A DNA stretch of 64,000 bases from Datisca glomerata. Taxonomy: Eukaryota > Streptophyta > Magnoliopsida > Cucurbitales > Datiscaceae. The notes beneath the pieces were generated by a model. That model worked only from the letters and a program-made list of their open reading frames with translations. It did no database searches and was not told where the DNA came from. The stretch lies in NCBI GenBank assembly GCA_003255025.1, contig QANY01004052.1, positions 1,364,001 through 1,428,000 of the forward strand, written 5' to 3'. Numbering within the stretch: position 1 is the stretch's first letter; each line of letters begins with the position of its first letter. The position numbers were made by a program, and so were the translations under genes. Below, piece by piece: positions 22,263 through 35,136 of this stretch.

Positions 22263-25200
22263 TCAGAGACAGGTTGACATGGTCCATGATCTTTGGTTTT
22301 GAAAACAGGTTCGGCTTCTAGTTCTTGTTCCAATTCTCATCTGGAACAATCAATTGTAGTCCCTAAAAGTTTTTATAATATTCATTATCCTTCTTTCTCA
22401 ACAAATATGTTAATAATCAATCAATTATTGTCTTCTACTGACCTCATTTTGTTGATCTTCATTTATACGCAACTGTCACTTACCGGATGATTGACCCTTA
22501 GTGATTTTTTGGATGGTTTTGATGCTTCCACATCTTTTGATGAATTCTTTTCCGTCATCATTAATGCTGTGGTAAAATAATAAAAGAAACTAATATCAAT
22601 AAATTATGGTTAAACAGAATCAATAACACATTGATTTAAACATGTTAAAAAATACATGATTGAATCTCTGTTATTTAATGCAATAAATTCTACATATATA
22701 CATGATAATAAATCTACCATTTCGATTATTGACACCATCATTAAACTATTAAACAGAATAACGAACTACGACTTTACGTATACAAATCATCTTCGTCTAT
22801 TAAAACATTGTCACTCACATGCATGTCCGGAATCGAGATTTTTTATGAATGTTCGCGTCATTAATCAATATTCTAATATTTTATATTTTAAAGTTTTCAT
22901 ATAATTTATAGAAGAAATACTTTTCTTACATGCATGTTCGATCAAATAGCATTAGTATGACCATTGAATCAATTTTGATTAGAAACTTTAAAGTATTTTG
23001 ATAGCTTAATCAAGAAATTATTTTTTGTTAATGTCAATAATATTCGGTATATAATAGTCAATAAATAAAAAGAAAAGAAAAATAATAAGTGAATTACCTC
23101 TTCTTTCTTCTTCAAATACTGAACAATTCCCTTGACAAAAGTAACCACAAGCTTCTTCGTCGACGTCAATGGAGGAGAGGGGTTTTCGGGATTGTTCTTG
23201 AGAGTGATGGTTCGGATTTGATTTTTTTGTTTTAACCTTTTGTTGATGGATAGTTTTCTTTCTTGGTTAGGGTTATTGACTGTAGTTAGAAGGGTTAGGT
23301 TAGTGGTAGTTACGGTAAATTATTTTAAGATTTTATTTATTAATTCAAATTGTTGATTTTGGTAAATAAATTATTTACAACTAATTCATATTTTCTTATG
23401 ATCTATGTACATCCCGTTATTTACCACGTAAGTGGCAGGATTATGGGATTGTTTAAGATTAGTTACGTTGAGATCCTATCCTTATCCGACGATTAAGTAG
23501 TTTTTAGAAATTTAAATTATATGTAATCATGGTAAATAGTATATTAACTATTAAGTATTTTTTTAATGAATTTTTTTTATTGTTTTCAAATTTCTGTTTT
23601 AGTTCATTAAATTAAATTCGATGTTGTTGATGATTCTAATTTTTTTTGTTGGTATTTAGGCGGGATGGTAGGTACATTCAATTTTTAAATTGTAACAATA
23701 TATATTTATTGATCGTTTATTTTATTCTAATTTATTAATGTGATATATTTCAATTTATATATTTTATTGATAATGGATTATATATTCACTGATTTCTAGA
23801 GATTTTATTCGTGTTTGTTGTTAAATTTAAATTTTAATTGATCATTTATTGACGGGTTGTGTTGATAATGGTATAAATATAAATTTTAAAATTACAAAAT
23901 ATATACTTTCTATAATTATAGGGTATGTAGTTCAGTATATCAATAACTTATTTTCTATTGACAGACATTGAAAGAGAAGTTGCTTTATATAGATTAATGA
24001 TATTTTGGTTTAAATTTATTGACGGTTTTGGACACTGATATTTCCCTACAAGTTTTAAAAACCGGTCATTTCTTAATATACTACTATTGATATTGTCTAT
24101 ATTGAAAAAATTTCCCTAAAAATTTTGATCAAAAGGCACAAAAACATTATGGACATGAATTAAGCTGAGGTAAACAGGAAACAGAGGAAAGCATCACCTC
24201 CCTGCAAAGAAAAAAATAATTTTGTTTTATTTTATGCAATAAATTGAGGAATTAAAACGGCAGTTTGATTGCAAATTTCTGTCATCTCACTCAAAGAATC
24301 AAATTAATAGAGCTTCAAAAAATCGTAATTAATCATGGCCGCCTTCTTCTACTTTATTGAGCCTCTGAAATAGCTAAGCTCTGATTATTCAAAAATAAAA
24401 AAGGCAGAAGGATGGAAAATAAGGAGAAAGGTTCCTCTTCTGCACGTCTCTACAGAAATATTTGCAGAAAATGAGACCCTGGGAGGTTAATTATAGCGTG
24501 GATTTGAGATATACAAAAATATCTCATAGTATAAATAAAATGTATAATTTTATTTTACCAAAATTATCATTTTTCTAAATATAATTATTTTTATCTTCGT
24601 TTAAAAAATGGACTTTCACAGAGCCAACATTCTAATTAAAAATTTATTGCCGCTCCTTGTTCATGGTATGAGGTGAAGAAATAAGGCAGCCGCCTACAAC
24701 TTTGGGTGAAGAAGTTTGTGAGTTATCAGTAGCTGAGGAAAGTGAGACAACCATAGTGATAATTTGAAGGTGTATTTATGATCATCTTCAATGACTTGAT
24801 ATTCGGTCCGTGATCTTGATAGTTAATTTTAAAAACTCATATGATGATGAAATTATTTTATTTTATTATATATCCATCATTAATTATAATGAATATTAAT
24901 CTCGTAATTGATGTATGTCTTTAATTTTATGAAAGAAGAAACTCGTTGACCATTTGTGGACTAGCTCATGTGGTTTCAGTGTGTTGTTGTGCTTCTCTTT
25001 GTTGAATTATAAGCTTTGGGCTATGTTTTATAGCCCCCTCTTTTTGTTCCCTTCCATCATACTCGTCCTCTTCATGCTGTTGACTCTTGTTGCACACCTA
25101 CACTCAAATTGTGCTTATTCAAATATTTATTATCTTGTTGAAGTGTGAATAAAATTTTAAAAAAAGTTATCAAAATTATTTGCAGAATCTCAAGTGAATG

Positions 25201-25799
25201 ATATATATTAATAAAGACGGTCAATAACCACACTAGAATCTCGAAATTAGCATATTTTTCTTTAAAACGAACTAATTAGTTCATATCTCATGTTGAGTGC
25301 ACGCACAAAATTCACTTTTTATAAAATTTACACCATTGTTGAGCTATGCTACAGCAAGGTGTTTCACCGTTAATATGATTTGCCAACACTATATTAAAAA
25401 ATGATAATGCCAAGCGATAAAAAGAGCTCAATAATAATTTCAAACAACTTTATCATAAAAGAGCATTATTTAGTGTCCCCTTGCATTCATCAATCACATT
25501 AATAATAAACACGCATAAAAATCATATTAATAGTAACGTATACGAATTCAAGAAGCATACTCGGAAGGAATACCAACTGCAATTAAAAAAAGAAAAGGTA
25601 CATCGGACTCAATTAAAAGATTAAAAGAAATTCTAAACAGAAATCTAACATAAGAACTCAACAAAATTTGGGAGGAGAAAGACAAATGGGAATAAAAAAC
25701 TAAAGATAAAAAAAAACTTCCATAATTGTTTAATTAGAGATGCTTTAAATTAGGGATGCCACGGATTGAGGAAGTATCTTTTGCATTTGTTACTTTAGC
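22263..25799. other. A+T-rich repeat-poor sequence
   Basis: I see no supported gene. The stretch 23.3-24.1 kb is extremely A+T-rich. A minus-strand frame at 22969-23169, with upstream TITLKNNPENPSPP, might be another exon of the MULE-type gene but cannot be confirmed. Confidence 0.35.
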
Positions 25800-26282
25800 T
25801 TACATTTATAGAGGTATGTGGATGGTGAAAATCTCAACAGTACAAATATATGCTCTCTCCTTGACGACTAAAAATCCTCTTGGCCTGTAATCTGTAAAAT
25901 GTAAATAAAGAACCCAAAGAAAGAGGAGAATCGGGGGGTGATTTCCTCTCCTATGAGCCTTCGATGCCTAAGTCAGTACCTTGATAGAAATTTTCTAAGG
26001 GAAGAGTTGCTTACTTTCTTTAGGAGCAGATGATGTATTTATACCTGAAGTCTTATGGGAGGAAAAATAAGTCTCATGAGCATGTAAGGGAAGTCTTCTA
26101 AGACGTGACAATTGTCTTTGATTGGATGGATGAGATGTGATCTTCAATGTCGTTGTCCCCCCGAGCTGACATAAAGTGGTAGTTATTAAATGTTGACGTG
26201 TCTTCAAAGTGACCAATGAGGGGCTGATTTGACGCCCATCATGAGATTGGACCAGTTGTGCATTCGGGCCTAATTGGAGGAC
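25800..26282 (-). mobile_element. LTR fragment with promoter, probably Ty3/gypsy
   Basis: On the minus strand this block has a TATA box (GTATAAATAC, 26044-26035). About 90 bp further it has the sequence CTGACTTAGGCATCGAAGG, wording very common in the R/U5 part of plant gypsy LTRs. The block is cut at 26283 by the start of a copia-family LTR. Its own termini and coding region are not visible. Confidence 0.45.
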
Positions 26283-28214
26283 TGCCATGACCGATTAGTT
26301 TTAAAATTAATTAAAAACAAGTTTGAACCACGAACGGTTCGTGAGCGGAATATCAAAAAAATTTCAATCAACTTATTTAATCAAATTAAATAACTTAAAA
26401 CCAAACAACGTGCGATTATGCATATACAACATTAAACGAGAAAGAAAATGTTAGGAATAATTTTTCACCTATACTTTGTATCGGAGAATTACTGAACTGG
26501 CGGAATTCCTTCGAGCGTTTTACGTGTTCTTCAAGTTTTGAGATCTGAATCACGCATTTGAACTCCAAGAACGATTTGTGAATTTCATCTACCAACAATC
26601 ACCTGTTAATTTCAGAAATATATCTCGCAAGAATTTTGTGTAGGAATTTGAGTGTGGGATCTCAAAACGATTGAAGAAGAAAAAATGAAAATTTTCTCAT
26701 TCAATATTATTTTCGGCGGCAACATGGAGGGAGAGGAAAATATTTTTCTCTCTTGCTTTGTTAACAAACAACTCTATCTGATTTTTGATCTATCAGTAAT
26801 CATATGCTATTAGATATTGATAAAATATAATTTTTGATACTTAACAATATACCCATATATTTTTAATTTCCAAACATTAACCCCATATATTCATAATTGC
26901 CAAAAATTATAATATTCTCTAGAATTTGAGTTGTATCGACATTCATCAATCCAATTGATAGATTTAATTGATCATTATCAATTGATTAATTAATTTATTT
27001 TTATTTACTAATTATCTAATAATTAAAAAATAATAAACTAACTAATTTTGATACATATAATTACATTTAACTAATTATGTGGCATCACCCATCACATATA
27101 GGTGTAGGAAATATGTCTTGGCACTAACACACATTTTGATCCAATTTACTTTGTTTCTCTATACATGTTTTCATGAGCTATTTCTGAGATCGAATGGACT
27201 CACATGAATAAAGCTAAAGATTCAAATACATGGCAAATTTATCTCCATAAATTCTCGACCTATTTAATCCTGACATCGTACGACTCCACTATAGGTTCAA
27301 TGCTGAATCAACTCTCGATTCATGTGCGCTTCATTTTATTTTGGTGTAAATAAACCCTTTTTATTTCTATCATCCACAGAATATATTAACATAATACTAA
27401 TCGTGAATATTAGTAACAAGAGTAGAATATAAAATTACCATTTACCACTCTTGTTATTATTTCCTTAACTCCTTTATTGACAATGAATAAGAAAGACATA
27501 ATAGTGAATTGTCTCGTATAATTCACAAGTCTTAATCAATGACTCAATTTATTGAATACCTAGCCAAGTTACTCTATTCACACACCCATCGATAAAGCAT
27601 AATGTGATATTATTGCTTTTGTAATCCAACCATGAATTTTCATATCTGTGAATCACGTAACTCCAACTTAATTGAATTACAATCTCAATAGCTGAGGTAT
27701 TTCCCGCCAATTCTCGCTCATTTGATATATCAAAGATTGCAACTAACTAAGTCATGCTACATATTCACCTCAGAATTTAAGGTAATTATGAAAATACCCT
27801 TAAGGTGTAACAATCATATTTAGAGCTAGGTAAACGATTTTGGGTTCTAAACTAATTTGTTATTGGTCTATTCAACATGTTCATAACATGTCTAGGTTAA
27901 TCAAATTGAGTCTCCATTCCCATGAATGACATCCATTGGTTCAACTTAACAGTCGTAATCAGATTCGATTGTCCAGTTGATCCTAAGAATGCAGATAATG
28001 TTATGAACTTTCTCAAAAGAGTTCGTCTGAAGACGCATCTGTCTTCATTCTTCGTTCGTTGATAAAAATTTCAGGACTTGAGTAATTTACAAATACACTT
28101 ATTTTAAAACAAAACTTTCAATTATTCATAAAAATTCAATAATACTAATGTATGAGAAATAACTAAATATTAATAAATAGTTATTACACGTTACTTTATG
28201 CACACATCCTAACA
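26283..28214 (-). mobile_element. Copia family A/B LTR, complete, minus orientation (1.93 kb)
   Basis: On the minus strand it starts TGTTAGGATGTG at 28214 and ends ...CGGTCATGGCA at 26283. It is similar along its length to the two LTRs of element B (46990-48890 and 52809-54663). It shares the start region, the GAACCGTTCGTGG near the end, and the intervening order. No internal region adjoins either end, and the 5-bp flanks (AGGAC, TTAAG) do not match. It is a solo LTR or one end of a rearranged element. Confidence 0.8.
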
Positions 28215-28850
28215 TTAAGGAGTGATCGAATTGAGCTTTTTAACTAAGTATCATAGCTTGGTTGGGGCTTTATTTGTGCCGCTTTATTTCAGTTTTTTGT
28301 CCGCTTAGTTCAGATTGTTTGGTATGCTGCTTAGTTCGGCTATCGTGTTGTGGTCCAGGAGGGTGTGTTGGAATGTTATCCCACATCGCCTAGACTTGCT
28401 CATTATGTGATAGTTATATGGTTTCAGTATCACTCTCCTTAACACTTATGTTTTAAAGGAGTGATTGGACTGAGCTTTTCAATAATTGTCCCCTTAGCAA
28501 CAAGGTGACAGAGACTCGCCCTTGCAAATAAGTGGTGAGAGTTTTTAGAGTTGTTCCCTTCAAATTCAATTATTGGTAAAAAAAAAACAAATATAGGATG
28601 AAAATTAGAAAAGACAAGAGGCCATGGACCACTTTTTGGTTCATAAGCCTCACATTCCTTTGTATCTTTTCAGTTTGGTAATTCATCAAACAATATATGA
28701 CAAGTGAGGCTCGGCTCCTCGAGGCCTGTATCTTAGATTTGACACCGCTTTGAACTGTGAGCTTGTGAACCATTTTGCTTACACTACGATCTTTTGTAGC
28801 GTGCATGAATTTCAACTTACAAGTCACGTGTGCTTATGCATCATCTTCAT
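28215..28850. mobile_element. Small LTR-element remnant (TRIM-like)
   Basis: An imperfect 27-bp motif (AAGGAGTGATYGRAYTGAGC then a T run) occurs at 28217 and 28456. Between them is TGTTGGAATGTTATCCCACA (from about 28373), a start typical of short plant LTRs. The arrangement suggests two partial short LTRs around a tiny non-coding centre. No primer site or coding region is seen. Confidence 0.35.
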
Positions 28851-29388
28851 GCGATCTCAACAGCCGATGTATTGCCCACCAATTCGAACTCACTCATTTG
28901 ACATATCAAAGATTGCAGCTAACTAAGTTAAGCTACATATTCACCTTAGGATTAAAGTAATTATGAAAATACCCTTAACGTGTAACAATTAGATTTAGAG
29001 CAAAGTAAACGGTTTTGGGATCTAAACTAATTTGTTACCGGTCTATTCAACATGTTCATAACGTGTCTAGGTTAACCGTTTAAGTCTCCACTCTCATGCT
29101 CCAAGAATAACATTCTTTAGTTCAACCTAACAGTCTTAATCAAATTCGATTGCCTAGTCAATCCTAAGACTGTGAATATCATTCTGAACTTTCTCAGAAG
29201 AGGTCGTCTAAAGACGTCTCTCTTTTCACTCTTCGTTCATTGATGAAAGTCCCAGAACTTGAGTAATTAAACACACTTTAATAAAACTTTCAATTTATTC
29301 ATAAAAATTCAATAATAGTAATATTTGAGAAATAACTAAATACAAATAAATACTTATTACACGTTATTTTTATGAACATATTCCAACA
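28850..29388 (-). mobile_element. Copia element A, truncated 3' LTR
   Basis: On the minus strand it begins TGTTGGAATATG at 29388, directly after a polypurine tract (CAAGTGGGAGTT). It follows the family A/B LTR for about 540 bp before the similarity ends near 28850. About 1.3 kb of the LTR is missing. Confidence 0.8.
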
Positions 29389-29760
29389 AACTCCCACTTG
29401 GGCTAAAGTAGGCATGTACAATCTCTTAACCCCAAGCTCTCCAGATGACCGTAAAAGACTTTACTGCTTAAAGTCTTCTTGAATGGATCTACCAGGTTGT
29501 TGACCATCGAAATATGCATAACCACAACGTCTCCACGCTGAAAAATTTCTCTAATCAGGTGATATTTACGTTCTATGTGTTTGGATCTCTTATGGCTTTT
29601 AGGTTCCTTAGAATTCGCTACAGCCCCACTGTTATCACAATAAAGTGTCATGAGTTTGTCAGCATCTTGAACAACTTCTTGAGCCTTCAAGAACTTCCTA
29701 AGACATACAACCTCCTTTGCAGTTTCACAAGGTGCCACATATTCAGCTTTCATAGTAGAA
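29389..29760 (-). pseudogene. Copia element A, RNase H end
   Basis: The minus-strand frame reads MKAEYVA..ETAKE, YCDNSGAVANSKEP, HKRSKHIERKYHLIREI and NNLVDPFKKTL. This is the C-terminal RNase H region of a Ty1/copia polyprotein, including the DN and HI..KYH blocks. It ends about 15 bp before the polypurine tract and 3' LTR. Confidence 0.85.
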
Positions 29761-30850
29761 TCAGCAATGCAATATTACTTGATACTTCTCCATACAATTG
29801 ATCCACCGTTAAGGATGAACATCATTCCTGAAGTCGACCTCTTAGAATCCTTATATGATTGGAAATTGGGGTCAGTACCTGAATACACAAGCATGTAGTT
29901 CTTTGTTCTCCTCAGATACTTAAGGACATGCTTGACAGTATTTCAATGCTCGATTCAAAGATTAGATTGGAAATGACTCACCATGCCTATGGAATAGTAA
30001 ATGTATGGCCTAGTGCAAAGCATCGCATACATGAGACTTCCTACGACTGAGGCATGGAGAATCTTTCTCATGTTTTCCTCTTCTTGAGGGTCTTGGGAGA
30101 CTGCTCCTTGGAGAGGTTGACTCCATGTATAAAAGGAAGAAATCATTTATTAGAGTTTTGCATACTAAAGCGATCCAATACCTTATCAATATAAAATGCT
30201 TGAGACAATACTAATTGTTTGTTCTTCCTATCTCGAAAGATCTGAATACCTAATACTAATGTAGCTTCTCCAAAATCCTTCATATCAAATTGCTTTGCAA
30301 GCCAAATCTTGACATCAAATAAATTTCCTACATCATTCCCAATAAGTAGAATATCATCTACGTACAAGACTAAAAAACCACATTCCCTTCGTGTATCAGC
30401 TTATACACACAAGGCTTGTCCACTAACTATTGAAAAGCATAGTTCTTAACAGTTTCATTGAGTCTAATATTCCACGATTGTGACACTTGATTCAGTCCAT
30501 AAATGGACTTCTGCAGTACACAAACTTTTCTCTCTTGGCCTTCTTCCATGAACCCGTCCGGTTCAGCCATATAAATACGCTCATCAAGATTTCCAATCAG
30601 AAATACAGTCTTGACGTCCATTTGCCATATTTCTTAATCAAGGGCAGTAACAATGAACAAAAGGATTAAGAAGGATTTAAGCATGGCCAATGGCGAGAAG
30701 GTATCCTCGTAGTCTATACATTCCTTTTGAGTATAGCCCTTGACTACTAGCTTAGTTTTGAATGTCTCTACATTTCTATCCAGACATATTTTCTTCTTAT
30801 AGATCCATTTGCATCCTAAGGGTTTTACCCATTCAGGAGGATCTAAAAGC
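29761..30850 (-). pseudogene. Copia element A, reverse transcriptase
   Basis: Fragments on the minus strand follow RT order. MDVKTVFLIGNLDE (from 30621) matches the MDVKTAFLNG block. YGLNQVSQSWN follows, then MYVDDILLIGND (from 30367, the YVDD catalytic motif), the IQIFRDRKNKQL block, and GSLMYAMLCTRP. Stops and frame shifts separate the pieces, so no complete enzyme is encoded. Confidence 0.85.
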
Positions 30851-32420
30851 TTTCAGACTCCATTTGAGTACATCAAATGTATCTCAACGTTCATGGCTTC
30901 TTGCCTTAAGTTTGCTTCAGTACCAGCCAGGACCTCTGAGTAGGAGGCAGGTTCATCAAGGTCCTTATCTGAGACAACTGTCGAAGCTTCTCCATAGGAC
31001 ACATACATCTCAAGTTGTCTCACAACCCTCCCACTACATCGAGGCTCCATAGGTTTTGGCTCCTATTATGGTTCTTCCATTATTGACTCAAAAATAATTT
31101 CTGATTGGGGAGTCGGTGTCCTCCCACTCAATAATTCCTCTAGCACAGGTTTTGGCTCCTGTAACAAATATTTTCTTATCAGTCGTACTGTAGAAGATGT
31201 ACCCCTTTGTTCCTTTAGGATATCCTACGAACATGCATAATTCTGAACGACTGGCCAACTTGCTTGTCTTTGGTTTTAGAACATGTGCTGGGCACCCCCA
31301 TTTTTTAAAATGGTTAATAGATGACTTTCATCCATACCATCTTTCATATGGTGTACCAGGCCCCATCTTCGACGGAACTTGGTTTAGAATATATGCCGTT
31401 GTCTCTAAGGCATATCCCCAGAAGGAATCTAGGAGGGATGAATAACTCATCATGGATCTAACCATATCCATTAGAGTTTGATTCCTTCTCTCTGACACAC
31501 AATTTTTCTATAGCATACCATGTACTGTAAGCTGAGAAAAAATACATTCATCTTTAAGAAAGTCTTCGAACTCTCCTAGCAAGTACGCTCCACCATGATC
31601 GTATCATAGTGTTTTGATTTTTTTCTACTTGGTTTTCAACCGAGACCTTAGACTCTTTGAACTTTTCAAAGGTTTCATACTTTTGACGCATTAGATAAAC
31701 ATGACCAAAACGTGAGTAGTCATCAGTGAAGGTTGCAAAGGATCATCCTTCACAAGTATTTTAATCCTGTCCAGACTAATATGCCCAAGACGTAAGTGCC
31801 ACAAATATGTTAGATTGGTTGAGTTATACTTCAACCTTTTACTATCCTTTTGTGAATTATTATTCACTTCAGTGTCACATATCATTGGAACTATTGATTT
31901 TACATGAAACAATTTATTAAACATGTGTGCAACAGTAATTAGACATTCATTTCTAAAAATACCAATATCTTTATCAATGTCAAATCAAATCCTTACTCGA
32001 TTAATGCACCAATAGAAATAAGATTCTTCTAAAAACTTGGATATAATAAACATCATGTAAAATAATAAAATGTTTCTTAAAACATAATTTAAAACTACTC
32101 ACAGATACGATCGATACTAGTGCCATATTACCCCAGTGGAAGCTGTACTCGCCCCCGTCAGGCTTTCTGACTTCTCTGAATCCCTACAGAGAGCAACATA
32201 TATGGTTAGTAGCTGTAAAGACTACAATCTAAGAAAAAGTAGAGTCATCTTCATAACAGGCCTCAGTAACCATTACTATACCCTTAGATCCTAACCCTTT
32301 GAGATACTCTAGGTAGTTGTGTTTCTAATGACTAGCAGGTCCATAGTGATGACACTTGTCTTTCAACTTGTCTACTCTCACTGTGCTTTTGCCTTTGACA
32401 ACTCTCAGCTTCTGCTTCTT
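30851..32420 (-). pseudogene. Copia element A, protease-integrase region
   Basis: The minus strand contains the GAG-pre-integrase motif (LTYLWHLRLGHISLDRI, about 31840-31790). Upstream of it are a worn zinc knuckle with stops (CHHYGPASH, about 32350) and protease-like sequence. Downstream come broken integrase fragments and a linker (RCSGRVVRQLEMY, about 31040). The order fits Ty1/copia: knuckle, protease, integrase, RT. Confidence 0.75.
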
Positions 32421-32432
32421 CGCTTTCATTGG

Positions 32433-33111
32433 TCATCTTCTCTGTTTCTTCTTAGATCTAGAGGTGGAAGGATTTCTTTCAATAAAGTTAACATCTTCAA
32501 ACTTCCTCTTACCCTTCAGAAATAGAGTCTCAGTGACTTGCAACTCCTTTATGAGCTTAGTAAATGAGTACTTCAGCTTATTCATTGAATAATTAAGCTT
32601 GAAGTTCTCAAAGGTACTAGGCAAAGTCTCTAGGATCATATCCACCCGAGCCTCACCATCAACCTCAGCATCCATGATCTCCATCTCATTCAGATAACTT
32701 ATGATTAACATAATATGTTCTCTGACAGGGGTTCCAGGTTCTATCCTGCAGTTCATGAAGTTACGTATAACCGTCTGTCTGGTTTGACGACCCTTATCTC
32801 TAAACATTTCAATGATGTTCAAAATCATATCAGCGGCGGTCTCCAAGTTCTGATGTTGTTGTTGCAACACATTGCTCACAGATGCCAAAATGTAACATCT
32901 GACGATCTCATCAGAACGTAGCCAAGAAGCATAAGTATCATTTTTGTCTTGAATCGATTCAACAATAGGCTCAAGGGGACAAGGGGTAGTGAGCACAAAC
33001 TTGTGATTTTCTACTGTTAGTACGATATCAAGATTTCATTTCCAATCCACATAATTTTCACTAGTAAATTTGTTGGCGTTAAGAATAGTTGAGGAAGGGG
33101 ATAGCGACATG
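32433..33111 (-). pseudogene. Copia element A, gag
   Basis: Gag of the UBN2 type. It opens MSLSPSSTILNANKFTSENY at 33111. It meets an in-frame TGA where family members have Trp (DWK*NLD), then runs open for at least 187 codons through LTTPCPLEP, the LETAADMILNIIEMF region, REHIMLIISYLNEME and ETLPSTFENF, ending in a basic stretch. The same TGA is present in element B. Confidence 0.85.
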
Positions 33112-34459
33112 ATTAGTGAAAATAATAAATAAAGCGGTGTAAATAAAAGCTCAATCATTTAAAAAAATATGATGCCTGATGCAACTACTTAAATATTTAA
33201 AAATCCATTGAAAATATTTTCTCCATGATGTTACGATAAAATGATATCTTGTCTCATCGAGGATGAAGTCCAAATTATCTCCTACCACATCGAGACTCTT
33301 CTTGTTTGGTTAACGCTCAAATATCTCCACATCTAGCTTAACCAATCACCAATGATTTTTGTCACCTTGGCTCCATTGACTAGCCCGTAAGTGGGGATTC
33401 TAATGTGCTTGAGTCTAAGTGTTTAACTAATAGTCTGTCTATAAGACGGCCCTGCCCCACCACTTCTTTTAGAAGTCTTATCTTCTCAAGCAATTCGATG
33501 ACTCAAGGCGACACAACTCTAAAGTTTCTCCCACTAAAAAGAGGACCGCTATGGGCAGTTCTAAACCATTCCTCGTGGCACGATCAAGTTCGCGCTGGAG
33601 ACCTTGGGAACGTTTCAACGTAAATGACCCTCCCACATAATTTTTGAAAAACTTTAGATTTTTGGTTGTTCTTTAAAACATAACTTTTATTAATATGAAA
33701 AACGTGAAGAAATTTATAAATCCTTTATTATTTTTAAATCTCAATTTAAAATCATAACCATTATAAATTTAGCAGTGCAATTAAATTATAACCATAATAA
33801 TTTAATCTACAATGATGCATGTACATGCTACATGACAATTTGATATTGGCATATCCCTAGTTCTATATGGCATGTTATATGATGATGCGCGATTAAAATT
33901 ATATCATACGTTCAAAATTAACCTCTCTATTGGCTCATTTCTAATTACAACCCAAAAGAATAATAAATTACAAATTAATTTATAAGCATATCTTCAAGGC
34001 GTCAGTAATTGTCTATTTATCCTTCAAGTTGTCCATCACTTTATAACTCTTCACAAAAGTCCATTCCCATTACAAAATCAAATTTAAAATTCAAAATGCA
34101 AAATTCAAATTTTGATTAAAAACTCTTTAATTAAGGAAAACTATTTTCCTAATTAAATAATCTCATTAATTATCATCCTTTAAAAAATAAAAGATAAAAG
34201 ATAACATTGATAATTATCTTTTGAATTCAAAATTTAAAAGACAAAAAGACAAAATAGATAATTATCTTTGAATTTAAAATCATCTTTTATCCGTTTAAAA
34301 TTTAAAATTTAAAATTCAAAATCTAAAACATAAAAAAATAGTATGAGGGTTATCACAAAACATTACTGGATTTCCTAAACCCTAATTGTTATCGCCTACA
34401 GTTTCACAAACCCTAGTCACCATGCAGGGCATGGCAATGGACAGTGTCGGCGACGGGCG
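33112..34459 (-). mobile_element. Copia element A, 5' leader (truncated)
   Basis: This non-coding leader is similar to the leader of element B (about 49.1-50.58 kb). Shared stretches include the one around 33530-33620 (ACCGCTATGGGCAGTTCTAA, the reverse complement of TTAGAACTGCCCATAGCGG in B). No 5' LTR or primer site follows. Similarity stops near 34459, where Ogre LTR sequence begins. Confidence 0.65.
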
Positions 34460-35114
34460 CTAGAACCTTTTTATCTATTAAATTCTTTTACCCTTTGAGT
34501 TATTAATATAAATTTATTTAGATCTTTATTTATGTAACTCTATTATAACATGTATATGTTTGTGTCATAAAATTACAAGTAAAATGAAATTTTATCATCT
34601 TTATCAATCTTTTTACTAAAAAATCCTATGATGGACTTTGAGTTTTTTGAGATACCAAATTTCTCGAAATACTGAGGTGAGGGGTTATTTTTTGGATACA
34701 AAAAATAACTCCAATAATGTTTTGATTTTCAAAAAAAAATAAAAAATAAAAAATATTTTTCAATGTTCTATGTACCACCCATTAAAGGTCACTTACTCTG
34801 TTTCATTTTATGATACAAGACATAACTAATGGGACATTCAAAATTAAATTTCTTTAACATTATTTTAAAAATATAATTTGGATAACATTTGATTAAACTT
34901 GGTAACCATTTTTCGTAATGGGTGTTGGGGGTGTTAATACCTTCCCCACATGCTAATGACTCACGAACCAACTTTGAATTTTCACAGATCAAAATATTTA
35001 ATTTTAAAATTAGGTGATCAATCATGCCCTAAAATGATTGGTGGTGACCCTGAAATTCTTTTCTCCACAAATGATTTTTCAATCGTCGCTCTGCGTCGCA
35101 TGCACTTTGTGACA
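34460..35114 (+). mobile_element. Ogre/Tat-like Ty3/gypsy element D, 3' part of 5' LTR
   Basis: It contains GGTGTTAATACCTTCCCCAC followed by ACTCACGAACCAACTTTG, wording characteristic of the end of Tat/Ogre LTRs. It is directly followed by a primer binding site. The beginning of this LTR is missing. The start of the 3' LTR (TGTAAATACTATATTTTATC, 63,913) is not found upstream. The left boundary is approximate. Confidence 0.7.
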
Positions 35115-35117
35115 ACT

Positions 35118-35136
35118 TGACAACTCCACTGGGGAG
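35118..35136 (+). other. Ogre primer binding site
   Basis: TGACAACTCCACTGGGGAG resembles the Ogre/Tat site TGGCGACTCC(A)CTGGGGA, complementary to tRNA-Arg. It differs by two G-to-A changes. Confidence 0.65.

Noticed and set aside
24954..25148. 64-codon hydrophobic frame
   Set aside because: Isolated, no similarity recognised. Hydrophobic frames are common in T-rich DNA.
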